Below are positions 53,601 through 64,000 of a DNA stretch of 64,000 nt, piece after piece. The translations under genes and the position numbers were made by a program. The notes under the pieces were generated by a model, which saw nothing but the letters and a program-made list of their open reading frames with translations, did not search any database and had not been told where the DNA came from. This DNA comes from Gambelia wislizenii. Lineage: Eukaryota > Chordata > Lepidosauria > Squamata > Crotaphytidae. The stretch spans positions 110,864,309 to 110,928,308 of the forward strand of contig JAUMIR010000002.1 of assembly GCA_030847615.1 (NCBI GenBank), read 5' to 3'. The stretch's first letter is position 1, and each line of letters starts with the position of its first letter.

Positions 53601-54166
53601 GAAGATTATCAGACAGGCACGAAAAAAGTGTTCCTGTCCCACAATCTCCACTCCCACCCCTGTCCCATCCCTGTCATGCCACAATCACTCACCCCACTGC
53701 ACTTACCTCCTCTCCCATAGCTCCGGCAGCCCAGGAGGGAAAGTTGCTCTAATGGAGCTCCATTCACTCCTGGATCAAAATCCCATGGATTCTCGTGAGA
53801 AGATGTGAGCACAGGAAATTAACAAATAAGAATAAAAAGAACATGAAAAAAATTACAGCAAGCACAAAACACACTTTAAAAGATAGAAGTAACCCAGGGA
53901 GGGTCATAAAAAGTGTTTCACTTACCTGGATGTCCCGATCTCACCCAGGCGTGTTTTGGAAGGGACCATCCATCGATGCTGGGATCTGTGACAGGAATGG
54001 AACAGGGGATCTATTGACAGCTTCTCCCATCAATAAAAAGCAGTGTCAGTGGAACGGCAGCAGAATGAGTGCATAATGAGGGGGAATGGCGCTATCTGAA
54101 AAGGGAGCCCTTTTGCGATTTCCTGGCATTCCTGTAACACCACTTTTAACACGTCTGATAATCTCC
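53601..54166 (-). mobile_element. 3-bp-TSD TIR element, copy H2 (reference copy)
   Basis: Left GAAGATTATCAGACAGG, right ACGTCTGATAATCTCC, flanked by TAA on both sides (53598-53600 and 54167-54169). Contains, inverted, all blocks seen in the family: 'gctccggcagcccaggag', 'gggtcataaaaagtgtttc', 'ggatgtcccgatctcaccc', 'ttttgcgatttcctggcat'. 566 bp, no transposase, so it depends on an enzyme encoded elsewhere. Confidence 0.9.
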
Positions 54167-54411
54167 TAACTCTGGAGGGTTGTGAGACTCTCTGGAATTG
54201 GTTTTTGTATATTGTCGCTGGTGAGGAGGGGGAAAAGTTCTGTTACCCTAGTGGGTGCCTACTACCACAGTGTTAGATGTATGCCTAAGGCTGTAATCCT
54301 ACAATAGCTTCCTGGGATAAAGCCCCATTGAACTCAGTGGAGCTTATTTCTGAGCAGGTTAGTGCCATAAGTACAAGATGAAGGGGGGAAATTAGCACTA
54401 ATAAAGAGGTA

Positions 54412-54791
54412 CAGTAGCACCCCCATATCCGCTGATACGCCAACTGCTGATTCAATTATCCATGGTTGGTGACAGCGAGGGGGATGGACGGGGAGGAAGG
54501 GGAGGAGGCTTCCAGATGTCTTCCATGGTGGCAATAGTGACACAGGGGCAAAGGGAGGGGAGGAGAGTTCTCATTTCCTTTCTCCATTCGCCCCCTGGCA
54601 TGGCTCCAGTGGCAGCAATGGTGATAGGGGAGGCAAAGGGAGGGAAGGAGAGTTCTCAGCTCCCTTCTCACTTTGCCCCTCAGGATGGCTTCTGTGGCAG
54701 CAATGGTGATGGGGGGGGCATTTGCTATTATCTGCAGAATTCATTATCCATGGGGGGGGGCAATAACCAATCCCCCTGTACAATCCTGCTG
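54412..54791 (+). mobile_element. Tigger-like MITE, copy T8, with tandem GC-rich insert
   Basis: Left CAGTAGCACCCCCATATCC, right CAATCCTGCTG, with TA on both sides. The middle (about 54475-54715) is a tandem repeat of roughly 85-bp units, 2.5-3 copies ('ggcagcaatggtgataggg', 'gggaggagagttctca', 'tgcccct'). The 144-codon ORF 54462-54896 runs through it and is not credible. Confidence 0.75.
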
Positions 54792-54793
54792 TA

Positions 54794-55764
54794 TAATGAA
54801 AGCACAAGTAAAGCTCCCAACATGTGTAGAGCATTGAGCTCTTTAGGTGACAGTTGGGGTACAGATGTCAATCATAAGAATAACAATAATAAATAGTGAT
54901 TAGTGCAAGGGAAGTGAAAACTCTGGGAAGTAAAAATGAAGGATAACCTGATCCACACTTTAGTTGAAGTAAAATCATGGGATCCAAGTTAGAAATGCTA
55001 AATGTGCTCCCTTGGGAGGAAATTTCATTAAAATCTGTGGGACTTATTTCCAAGTGAATGTGTTTAGGATCAGGGTGTTAAAACAATTTAGCCTCATTCA
55101 GCTAAATAGAAGCAAACCAGTTTCCAAATATGTCTACTTAAATGAGCTACAGATTGGGCCAAAAGTTAGTGAGTATAATTAATCCCATGAGAATTTGAAT
55201 TGCAAGTGTCTGCAGAGGAGTGTTGCGATGCCATTTGTGTCTCCTGCTGCTGAATAAAACCCTGAAGTAGAAAAATGACATGACTAAAAAATAAAAAATA
55301 AAAATGAAGGAATCCCTTTTCCTGTTGTCTGCTGGAAAAACTGCCTTTCTCCCCCTTATCCAACATTTCTCACTAAAGCAGGGTTCTGAAGAGTCCTCTG
55401 CACCCTGAGGAGAGATTTTGCTTGCTGGGTTAATGCTCAAGACAAGATGGCTTATGATAGCAAAATGCAGTGGGGAGGCAGCAGAGCCAAAAGCCCTTTT
55501 CTTGTGATATAGCATGCGTAGTGAAAATGGGGAGATTTGAGGTTTGTTTCCACTGACCTTAATCCTGACTCACATCATTTTCCTAGACCTTTGGAGCAAG
55601 TCCTATGGATGTTCAAACTGAAGAAGAGGACTCCTGAACCCTGAAGTCTTGTTCTTCCCAGGCACAATTCTGCACCAGTATGTGAGAAGGACCTTATTAA
55701 AGATGGATGAACTCAATCAAGGAAGCCAGGGCCCTATGTCTGAAAGACCTGAGCAGGACTGTTG
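54794..55764. other. No recognised feature
   Basis: Short ORFs on the minus strand near 55147-55515 show no domain. No repeat matched. Confidence 0.3.
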
Positions 55765-55850
55765 ATGATAGGGTGACTTGGAGGTCTCTCATTCATAGGG
55801 TTACCATAAGTTGAGGCCAATTGACAGCAGTTAGCAACAACAAATGTGAG
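55765..55850 (+). mobile_element. MIR/core-like SINE tail
   Basis: 'catagggttaccataagttg', 'aggccaattgacagca' and a (caa)n end match the tail of 13640-13845. Confidence 0.5.
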
Positions 55851-55925
55851 AAGGCAAATGAGACAGAGCTACCAGTAGAAATAATACTGTTGCTCCCATG
55901 GAGTACATTTTTTCAATGTTTGGAG

Positions 55926-56113
55926 CCCCTTTCACCCTGCACAGTTAACATGGTATCAAACTGCCATTGCTACATCCTATGAGATCATGAGATTTGCAAT
56001 TTGCTGAAGCTCTCTGGGAAGGAGGTTTAAACTACAAATCCTAGGATTCAATAGGATGGAATGAAGACAATTAAAGTGGTAGCCAAGTGCTATAACTGGA
56101 TAGTACGAAAGAG
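55926..56113. mobile_element. Palindromic MITE, copy P3 (decayed)
   Basis: Left CCCCTTTCACCCTGCACAG, right AACTGGATAGTACGAAAGAG. The middle, 'aaactacaaatcctaggatt', is as in P2. Confidence 0.65.
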
Positions 56114-56561
56114 ACCTGCGCAGAGCCTGTACCTCTGTTTTCCCATTCACATTTTGACACATCATTTGTCCACACTTTCAGATCATCTGCATAGAGCTAC
56201 AGTGAGGCCAAACTTTGCAGGTAAGCTAGCAAGCCTTATACTGGAATTCTATTAATTTTCAAGCAATTGCACTTCTCTAGATCTAGATGATTGATAGCAT
56301 GCTAGATATCTATACGGTAGTTGTATTCTGTATTCCAGGATAGAGAATTTAGCAACTGAATGTTAATCAAATTAATTGATTAATTTTGTGCCCATTTCCC
56401 TGTATGATGCCAGGAACTATTATTATTTTGCTGGCAACTATTGTGGCTACAGTTTTTCTGTTCAGGAAAGGCTGCAGCTAGCACATCAGTCAAAGCTGGC
56501 ACCAAACATTCAGCAATAGAGTCCATTTGGGCCTCCAGTGACAGGGACATATTTAGAAGTA
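56114..56561. other. No recognised feature
   Basis: Nothing recognised. Confidence 0.3.
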
Positions 56562-56805
56562 CAGGTTGCCCCCTGTATCTGCAGGGGATACATTCTTCGA
56601 TTTACTGTTTATAAGCTAAACTGCAGATAATAGCAAACCCTATTAAAATAAAGGACTTCCTCTACAAACATACCATAGTGTTAAGTTGGAGGACCTAGCA
56701 AATCCTAGAGAGGATACCTCTCTAGGCCATTTTCCAGCACAACTCTATGATATGTATCCCCTATTTTGTGTCCCTCAGATAACTGAAGGATACGGAGGTG
56801 ACCTG
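56562..56805 (+). mobile_element. Tigger-like MITE, copy T9
   Basis: Left CAGGTTGCCCCCTGTATCTG, right GGAGGTGACCTG, TA on both sides. Interior 'cctctctaggccattttcca' marks the long subtype. Confidence 0.8.
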
Positions 56806-56807
56806 TA

Positions 56808-57425
56808 CTCCCAAGCTACATACCTGCTTCTTCAGGGGGTGTACAGCTCCATCCAGAACAGGCTGTTCCCAATCACTGAGCCTGAGAACTGCCAGTCCAC
56901 AGAGCCTCTGTCATATTGGGATTCAGCTTCAGTTTACAGGGCCTCATCTAGCCCATTACAGTATCCAGGCACTGGTCCAGCACCTGCACAGCCCCTACTG
57001 ACCCCAGCAACAAGGAGAAATAGTTGAGAGCCATCAGCATACTGTGGGACCCAAATCCAAAGCCCCTAATGACTTCCCCCAGCAGCTTCATGTAGTTATT
57101 GTAGAGCATGGAAGCGGGGAGACAAAACCCTACAGCACCCCACAGCTTAACAGCTTTGGGGCTGAACAGGAATCCCCTGATGCTACCTCTGGAGCCAGTC
57201 CTACAGATATTAGTGAAACCACTGTAAGACATCCCACAGGGCCAGTCCATTATCAATTGATAATTATCAGTTATCAATGGTATCAAAAGTTAATGAAAGA
57301 TCCAGGAAGATCAACAGGGGAGCGTTTCCCTTGACTTGCCCCTAGAGCAGGTCATCAATCCGAGCAACAAAAGCTATTTTAATGCCAGACTCTTGACTGA
57401 AAGCAGGCTGAAATAGGCCTAGATA
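56808..57425 (-). pseudogene. L2-type LINE reverse-transcriptase remnant
   Basis: The minus strand (57286-56948 and neighbouring frames) reads KAVKLWGAVGFCLPASMLYN then NYMKLLGEVIRGFGFGSH and VQVLDQCLDTVMG. This matches the L2 block where GxxQGSVLSPMLFN is followed by KPLGEVI, the YADD box and then a V.VL..CL..VM.W helix. The YADD box itself has mutated (SMLMALNYF) and GxxQG is disrupted. Upstream (57300-57400) carries the FARIDD/FLDLS-type text of RT block A. Non-functional. Confidence 0.75.
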
Positions 57426-58960
57426 ATACGTGTTTTGAGGAAAATAAAGGGGGGGGATCTGTGACCACTATCTTAGGGCTGAGTAGGTAGGAACTAGATT
57501 TAGAATAGCTAGACTGTGGCTTTATTTCTTCCCCTATTTCCTGAGCTGAAGTTGTTTCCAGTAAGAAAGTACCATGAAGTTCATCCACATTTCATGAACA
57601 TCTGATGTTTTACATTTTGTACCTGCTGGCCAATTACCTATGCACTTTGATATTGTACCCCACACTGTTGTCAACTTGCCCTTTCTGTACAAGCTGAATA
57701 AGATTTGATGCCTCCTGTCACGATGCAGCTGCAAGACCAGCTGTTTTCTGCTTTGTCAGCCTGGAGACACAAGTTGGCCAAAAGCTGGTAAGTCATGTAT
57801 TACAGTGATGTGATATTAAGCAGGCTTCCTGAGTTTCACTAGAAGAGTACTCATTTGGGTTCATGAAACAAAATCATAAACAAACAAGTGTGAGGAGGCA
57901 GAAGGGAGAGGAAGAGGTTGTAGATATCAAAATAGCTTGAGGTGTGTTCACAGGCCTGCTAAGTCACACAACCAAAGCTGGAATATAAAGGACAAATGAT
58001 CCAGGAATGCAAGAGTGAGTTAATAGAATGTGGCACCATGATTCATAATCAAGAAATATACTTTGGGTAAGTCTTAAAGCTGTCTCAGCTTATTTGTGAG
58101 CTGTATAAAAGAAGCCAGAAACAGCATATTATATAAATATAGTACATACTCGTATTTCTAGGACTGGGGATTTATAGACTTCTCACAACAAGGTGGGTTA
58201 GATTACCAAAACAATGCTGTAACTGTAATAGGGGAAACATCCCCGTCCAGATTTATGAATTTGTAAAAGGATAGGATGCATTTTCTTGTTGGATTCAGCA
58301 TTAAATCACTCACATACATGCCTGCGCATGATGTAAAGCGCGAGATCCTGTTGTGCAATCTGTGGGATGTGTTTGTTTTGTTTGTTTGTTTTAATGCAAA
58401 TGCCATGAAGTTAAAACCAAGTGAGAAACCATGGCTAGTTTATGTTGTTTATTCTTCCAGCTCACTGGAACACTGAAGTGATAAAAATGTGAAGGCTCAA
58501 TTTGACAGCAGAATATACACTACTAGCTCAACAGAGAAAATTATACCCTAATCTTCCTGCTTAATTATGGGTGTATTTTCACACTTTTGAGAGTGATTCA
58601 CATGACATTGTTTCTCATACAGCAACATGCATTTGTTATTTACTTATAACAGCATTTTAAACTACCTTTCAAGGCAATGCCCTCACAAGACAGTGTGAAC
58701 TGTAAACATAAAACAAAAGGAACAAATTAAAATCTTCATGATAGCTATTAAAATGCACAGTAAAGCGTGATTAAGACACAACAATTAATGAAAAGGCAGC
58801 AGCATGCTACATGACAGCTTGGGTACATAAAATTGTTCTTGTAGGTCAGGACACTCAGCAATGAACATAATCCTTGTCAGCAAAGCAAAGCTTACCATTT
58901 GCAACTCCATAGAACAAGTAGCACAATGGTGAAGCATATGGTTAGCGTATGCAGGTCTAG
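57426..58960. other. No recognised feature
   Basis: Short ORFs only, with a TTTG tract near 58371-58391. Confidence 0.3.
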
Positions 58961-59519
58961 GGAGATTATAAGATGGAGCAAATGTGGCATGATCACGATA
59001 CCAGCGGAACGCAAAAGGACAACAATATCAGACGATGTCATCCTTTCACGTTCCACTGGCATTATGCTAAAGTTTCTTTCTGTTGACGGCTGAAGCCATC
59101 AATAGTTAGTGCCAGCATTGCCAGCTTGGGAAACCTTGGGCCATTTAAATCCCATCACTGCAGCAGGAATGGCCGGTCTGGCGCGAACACTTCTGGGTGA
59201 GATCGATATATCCAGATAAGTTTTGCTCTTTTTATTACCCTTCCTGGGTTACTTGGGACCTTCAAAGTGTGTTTAGGTGCTTTGTGTCACTTTAAATGTG
59301 TTTATTTTCTTTTTCTTTTTAAATTTCCCATGCAACGAAGTCTCATGGGATTTCAAGGAGGAAGTGAAGAGGGCTCCATTCACTTCCTCTTTATTGCTGG
59401 AGCTGCCTTTGTCAGGAGAGGAAAGTAAGTGTGGTGGGGAGCATTCTTTTGCCAGCATAGAAATGGTTTATTTTATGCCAACAAAAGAATGTTTTAAACT
59501 GGGTCATCTGATAATCTCC
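58961..59519 (+). mobile_element. 3-bp-TSD TIR element, copy H4
   Basis: Left GGAGATTATAAGATGG, right GTCATCTGATAATCTCC. The flanks are TAG (58958-58960) and CAG (59520-59522), two of three matching. Closest to H6: both carry 'gcgaacacttctgggtgaga'-type text and the 'ttgccagcatag' hairpin. 559 bp. Confidence 0.85.
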
Positions 59520-59699
59520 CAGGTTTCAATTACCAGTTTAAAGGGGAAAGGAAAGAACTTTGAAAGCTAGTAGAGAATTTGGCCCTAGGTGAGACAGATT
59601 ACCTCAGGTAAACATGTGAATAAACTGTTAGTGAAAAGTACTGAATTAGTCAACTGAGCAAAATAGGAAGCTGCCTTATGCCTAGTTGTACAACTTAAG

Positions 59700-60160
59700 T
59701 TATGGCAACTTATCTCTCTGGCTTTTCTTCGCAAACGAGGATTCAGGAAGGACTCATCCCGCGCTTTCTGCAAGCGCGCTGATGACTAAAAAGGCCAATC
59801 CAAGATAAACAAGTCCGGTTGCAGAAAGCACAGCAGAAGGTCTCCTTGGGTGATGTTTTTGGGTTGTGATTCTTTCTGCGTTGTCGTTTCTCTTCAAGAC
59901 TTGTTCGTCGTGAGTTCTCAAATAAGGCTGCAGCATTGTGGATAGTGTGTCTCCATGCCTCCCGATGTGAGGCCAGGGCGGACCACTGTTGGTGATCAAT
60001 TTGGCCAAGCCTGAGATGTTGTTTCAGGGAGTCTTTGTATCGCTTTTTTGGAGCGCCCCTCTTACGCTGACCCGTGGCGAGTTCACCGTAGAGTAGTATT
60101 TTTGGGAGGCGATGGTCCTCCATCCTAGAAACGTGCCCAACTTATACGTGACTCAAAATG
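59700..60160 (-). pseudogene. LINE ORF2 C-terminal tail with C2HC finger
   Basis: The minus frame 60123-59743 (126 codons) reads MEDHRLPKILLYGELATGQ then RKRGAPKKRYKDSLKQHL, IDHQQWSALASHREAWRHT, and ends CAFCNRTCLSWIGLFSHQRAC, a C-x2-C-x12-H-x4-C finger. This layout (a GH.LRM-like block, KRG.P..RYKD, W..LA..R..WR, terminal finger) is found after the reverse transcriptase of some vertebrate non-LTR elements. In a full element it would contribute to RNA or DNA binding. No upstream RT domain is present, the clade is not assigned, and a plus-strand relative lies at 29886-30140. Confidence 0.7.
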
Positions 60161-60564
60161 GGGATGTCGCTCTCCAAACAAGAGGAGAGAAGATGATGCT
60201 AATTTAAAAGCAAATGCAAAATTAGAAATTATTTTTATAATTTAAGACTAATTACAGTACAGCTCATTTGAGTGGGGAAGACTGTGGAACCAGGTGTGCC
60301 TGCTGAACCTGTAGTCCAAGTGGTATCTGTGGATAGCCAACTTCAGGCTTCTGATCTCCATCCTGGTAGTACAGTACTTTCAGCCTTGGAGTGGACACGT
60401 TCAAGAGGTGAATTGTCCCCCGGCAAACATCCACATTGAGGGCTGTCCTCTGTAAAAGAGGACACTTTGCCACCTTCATTAGTCCATCCAGTATTGCCTT
60501 GGTGGAAGTCACAAAAACTACTTTTATTTGAACTATAACTTGCAAAATCCCTGGCTGGGTGACA
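60161..60564. other. No recognised feature
   Basis: The minus frame 60264-60641 shows no domain. Confidence 0.3.
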
Positions 60565-60690
60565 GTGGCAGCACTAGGGGGGTGCGGAGAGGCCGAACAG
60601 CACCAGGTGATACTGTCAGGGGGCAGGGTGACACCAGCCATAGTGACGCCACAGCTAGGTGACTCTGGGAGCTGTGATCCAAAAAAGTAA
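60565..60690 (+). repeat. 100-bp block R and hAT-like text
   Basis: 60565-60655 matches 49795-49900 ('gtgcggagaggccgaacag'). 60660-60690 resembles 39950-39985 ('ctgggagctgtgatccaaaa'). Confidence 0.5.
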
Positions 60691-60841
60691 CTTTCCCATA
60701 CTTTGGAGAGCCTAAATACCTATACTGCCCTGTTGTTGCTCAGGGTCAGCTCTACTGTTCAGCAGAGTGAGGCAGTCACCTCAGGTGACAGGTGCTTAGT
60801 TGCAGTATGAAATGGGTGAGAGAAGCAGACCCCTGCTAATT

Positions 60842-60848
60842 AAACATT

Positions 60849-60883
<35 letters not shown>

Positions 60884-60995
60884 TTAGCTTTTTAATTATT
60901 AAGTGTTGAGCTATATTTTATTTAAATCTTTTTGCAAACTGCCTTGAGTCATGTGTCAAGAGAAAGGTAGGATATTAATTAATTGAAAGAATTCC
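60842..60995 (+). repeat. (ATTT)n microsatellite and LINE-like 3' tail
   Basis: About ten ATTT units (60848-60887) followed by 'aaactgccttgagtcatgtg' and GAGAAAGGTAGGATATTAAT, similar to 6040-6065. Confidence 0.55.
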
Positions 60996-61336
60996 TTCTC
61001 AGTGGAGGACAAAGCTGTATGCTCTGATGGTCCCGTTAAGTTTACCAGTGTTGAAAAGTCAACTGCCAGAAGGTGGTCAGTTCCTGCAGGTGGAATGGTG
61101 GCTGCAGGGAAGATCTTGTCCTCTGCCTCAGACAGCAAAATACAAATGCCCATTTGCTGCATTCTCTTGTTCTTAACAAAATTTTTATAGGAATCAAAAT
61201 ATCCAAAGCCATAAACAGTCTTAATAGATATGTAGTCTCCTACTCTCGTGAGTAAGTGTGATACAGGAATTTGAGTGTTGGGTTTAAGACTCCAGGAGAC
61301 TAGGCTTTGGATCCCCATCCAGCCATGGAAACCCAC
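60956..61336 (-). other. Unidentified open frame, coding-like core
   Basis: A minus frame of 126 codons. The first 35 or so codons overlap the SINE at 61262. The remainder (about 61245-60990) reads VGDYISIKTVYGFGYFDSY, KNKRMQQMGICILLSEAED and FPAATIPPAGTDHLLAVDFS. Its composition looks more protein-like than most frames here, but I cannot name a family, and the opposite strand is also open (61002-61190). No start, splice or operon-like context helps. It may be an exon, a retrocopy fragment or chance. Confidence 0.2.
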
Positions 61337-61490
61337 TGGGTGACCTTGGGCAAGTCATACACGCTCCACCTCAGAGGAAAGCAACAGCAAACCTTCTCTG
61401 AAGAACGTTTGCTGAGAAAACAGCATGAGAGGGTTTCAAAAGCTGGAGTCAACTTGAAGGCACATTAAAAACAACTATCCTCATGATGGC
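61262..61490 (+). mobile_element. MIR/core-like SINE, copy 2
   Basis: 'ccactgggtgaccttgggca' then 'agtcatacacgctccacctc', 'cagaggaaagcaacagcaaa' and a tail 'gtcaacttgaaggcaca' with an A-rich end, parallel to 13640-13845. Confidence 0.6.
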
Positions 61491-62670
61491 TACATCCTAG
61501 ATGCATGCGTAGTGTCCATCGCTGAAGAGTTGGAAATGCATTTATCTCCGGAGCACAACTGGCTTCTAACTAATTTCACTGCAGACTTATCCAGCCCATT
61601 CTCTCTCAGCGCTGGTGCCTGCCTTCATCTGTAAAATGGGGATAATAATGATCATGTCTGATAAAGCATGCTGGCCCCTAAAACTGTTCTATAAATAACC
61701 GAGAGCAAGGTAAGAATAATCCACACACTGTCTTTGACACATCAGCTGTGAAAGCAGGTGTATAATTAATTACAGGAGTGGATTATTTGTAATGTTCTCA
61801 GTTTAGGTGTTCAGTTTTAAAATAGGCCCTATCATTTGAAATTTCATTGTATCTGACAATACTATTAATCAGTGCTTGACACAGGTATAATGCATCAAGC
61901 AGTACCTCTTTCTCTGGCACATCAGTTACACAATCCAATATATCAAGGACTGGGTTTTATTCAGTGCTGTTAAACCAAACATATATCTTAATAAACTAGA
62001 TAATGATCAAGGTCTGCTTCATTCAATATGTTCCCTTCTAAATCAAAAAATCCTAGCTGCTAATTGAAAATGTATCTCCTACTAGAGCCTATCAGCATAA
62101 ATCAAAGGCATGTTTCTCTAATACTCCTACAACACTCGAAAGATGAATCCTCCGGCAACTGTAAATGTTTTTCTATCACATTCATGTGGCTAAGCAGGGA
62201 AATGGTAATAGCCCTGAGGTTAAACACACACCAGAGAATTCTTCAGCTCTTAAAGCTGTTATTCGCATCTCTCTCAAAAATGCAGAACATATTGCACTAG
62301 CTACTGAATCATCACAAGGGCTGGTAATCCATACATACATTTCATATCACAGGATTCACAAGCACAGTTACGTTTTAGATTGTAACAGAGATTCTGCACA
62401 CACATAAAACACTCTTCATCGTCTTTCATATGGCTGTGCTTGGGGAAATCCCTAAGGTATAACAATATGGATATCTAAAAGGAATACACACACACACACA
62501 CACACACACACGAATAGAAGGAATGGATCATGCTGTCTGGGCACACTGTGGTAGCTGGTGGCTCCCATGTCAGGGGAAATGACAAACATGCTTTGGGCTT
62601 AAGTCCAGACTTTAAGGGAGCCATCCTATTTGGGGATCAGGTTCAGAGCCTTGGACTGCTCTTTTAAAGT
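61491..62670. other. No recognised gene; one (CA)n tract
   Basis: CA microsatellite at about 62487-62512. Otherwise unassigned. Confidence 0.3.
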
Positions 62671-64000
62671 TCATAGAATCACAGAATTGTAGAGTTGGAA
62701 GAGACCACGAGGGCCATCCAGTCCAACCCCCTGCCACGCAGGAAATCACGATCAAAGCATCCCCGACAAATGGCAATCCAGCCTCTGTTTATAGACCTCC
62801 AAGGAAGGAGACCCTACGATGCTCCAAGGGAGTGTGTTCCACTGCCGAACAGCTCTTACTGTCAAAAAGTTCCTCATCATGTTGAGGTGGAATCTCTGTT
62901 CCTGGAGCTTGCATCCATTGCTCCGTGTTCCAATCTCTGGAGCAGCAGAAAACACGCTTGCTCCATCCTCAATGTGACACCCCTTCAAATACTTAAACAG
63001 GGCTATCATATCGCCTCTTCACCATCTTTTTTCCAGGCTAAACATACCCAGCTCCCTAAGTCTCTCCTCATAAGGCATCATTTCCAGAACTTTCACCATT
63101 TTAGTTGCCCTTCTTTGCACACGCTCCAATTTGTCAATATCCTTTTTGAATTATGGTGCCCAGAACTGGACACAGGATTCTAGGTGAGGTCTGACCAAGG
63201 CAGAATAGAGTGGCACTATTACTTCCCTTGATCTAGACACTATACTTCTATTGATACAGCCCAAAATCGCATTGGCCTTTTTAGCTGCCGCATCACACTG
63301 TTGGCTCATATTCAACTTGTGGTCTACTAGGACTCCTAGATCCCTTTCGCACGTAGTCTCATTCAGCCAGGTCTCTCCCATCCTATATTTATGCATTTCA
63401 TTTTTCCGCCCTAAATGCAGTACTTTATTGAATTTCATTTTGTTAGCTTTGGCCCAGCTCTCCGGTCTATCCAGGTCATTCTGAACTTTGATCCTGTCCT
63501 CTAGGGTATTAGCTACTCCTCCTAATTTGGTGTCATCTGCAAATTTGATAAGTATGCCCCTAATTCCCTCATCCAAGTCATTGATAAAGATGTTGAATAG
63601 CACTGGGCCCAGGACAGAACCTTGTGGCACCCCACTGGTCACATCTTTCCAAGATGAAGAGGAGCCACTGCTGAGCACCCTTTGGGTTTGGCCGGTCAAC
63701 CAATTACAAATCCATTGAACAGTTAACTTGTCTAGCCCACATTTTACAAGCTTGTTTGCAAGAATGTCATGGGGAACCTTGTCAAAGGCCTTACTGAAAT
63801 CAAGGTATGCAATGTCCACAGCATTCCCTTCATCTACCAAGCTGGTAACTTTATCAAAAAAAGAGATCAGTTTAGTCTTGTTTCTCTGAAACCCATGTTG
63901 ACTTTTTGTGATTATGGCATTGCCTTCTAAATGTTCACAGACTCTCTATTTAATGATCTGCTCTAGAATCTTTCCTGGTATTGATGTCAGACTAACTGGA
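62671..64000 (-). mobile_element. CR1 LINE, continues past the right edge
   Basis: The 3' tip 'tcatagaatcacagaattg' is at 62671. The minus strand then carries ORF2 continuously to the window end, where the text corresponds to the N-terminal palm (LTSIPGK, HGFQRNK). Strongly similar to 40653-41738 over the shared part. Confidence 0.95.
62752..63840 (-). pseudogene. CR1 ORF2 reverse transcriptase (partial)
   Basis: The frame 63840-63151 (229 codons) holds [15 protein letters not shown] (catalytic block A aspartate), [29 protein letters not shown] (catalytic ADD) and [18 protein letters not shown]. It ends at a TAA (63151-63153) where the copy at 41 kb has a glutamine codon. A second in-frame stop is at about 63010-63012. 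A 12-bp in-frame deletion removes four residues of the KFNTEKCK block (near 63426). Beyond 63840 the frame continues at least through [12 protein letters not shown], toward the window edge. A well-preserved but inactivated LINE. Confidence 0.9.

Noticed and set aside
54462..54896. 144-codon open frame
   Set aside because: It crosses the tandem GC-rich insert of a Tigger-like MITE; glycine-rich by repeat composition.

Overview
The window looks like intergenic or intronic DNA from a squamate reptile (lizard-type) genome. The evidence is the mix of repeats: CR1 LINEs with the ATTCTATGA-type 3' tail, L2, L1 and Penelope (GIY-YIG) retroelements, a tRNA-derived SINE with clear A and B boxes, a 5S rRNA-derived SINE, many AC/AG/ATT microsatellites, and several families of small terminal-inverted-repeat DNA elements (MITEs). 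I found no intact host protein-coding gene, tRNA, rRNA or CRISPR array. No identification below comes from a database search; family names rest on motifs and on comparing copies within the window.

Layout. 0-6 kb: a Tigger-like MITE, an inverted SINE pair inside a larger inverted duplication, a CR1 3' end and nested MITEs. 6-10 kb: a GC-rich MITE joined to a Copia-type gag remnant, then two TIR elements. 10-13 kb: inverted Penelope fragments, an unclassified repeat (two copies) and a solo LTR with a perfect 5-bp target duplication. 13-21 kb: a TIR element with TTA duplication, CR1 pieces, a near-perfect 330-bp foldback with TAA duplication, an array of GC-rich hairpins, a 2.8-kb degenerate CR1, and 5S and tRNA SINEs. 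22-26 kb: L2 and an L1 3' end with 16-bp target duplications. 28-35 kb: small CR1 pieces, a LINE tail with a zinc finger, an inverted Penelope pair, and a TIR element interrupted by a LINE carrying a 395-codon reverse-transcriptase ORF. 35-42 kb: foldback and TIR elements, one of them inserted into a CR1 3' end, a 1.1-kb CR1, and a processed pseudogene of a VAMP/synaptobrevin-type R-SNARE (minus strand, about 41926-42416). 42-64 kb: TIR elements, L2 fragments, a second hairpin array, a CR1 endonuclease fragment, more MITEs, a zinc-finger LINE tail and a CR1 running off the right edge.

The most informative observations are: (1) a nine-member MITE family (560-620 bp when complete) with termini GGAGATTATCAGA and 3-bp target duplications, perfect in six copies, consistent with a PIF/Harbinger-like transposase; (2) the VAMP-like retropseudogene; (3) the foldback elements and GC-rich multi-hairpin arrays inside MITEs; (4) the Copia gag relic. 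Nothing here supports a novel defence or metabolic system; the interest is in genome dynamics. 'Strand' for non-coding MITEs is arbitrary but consistent within a family.
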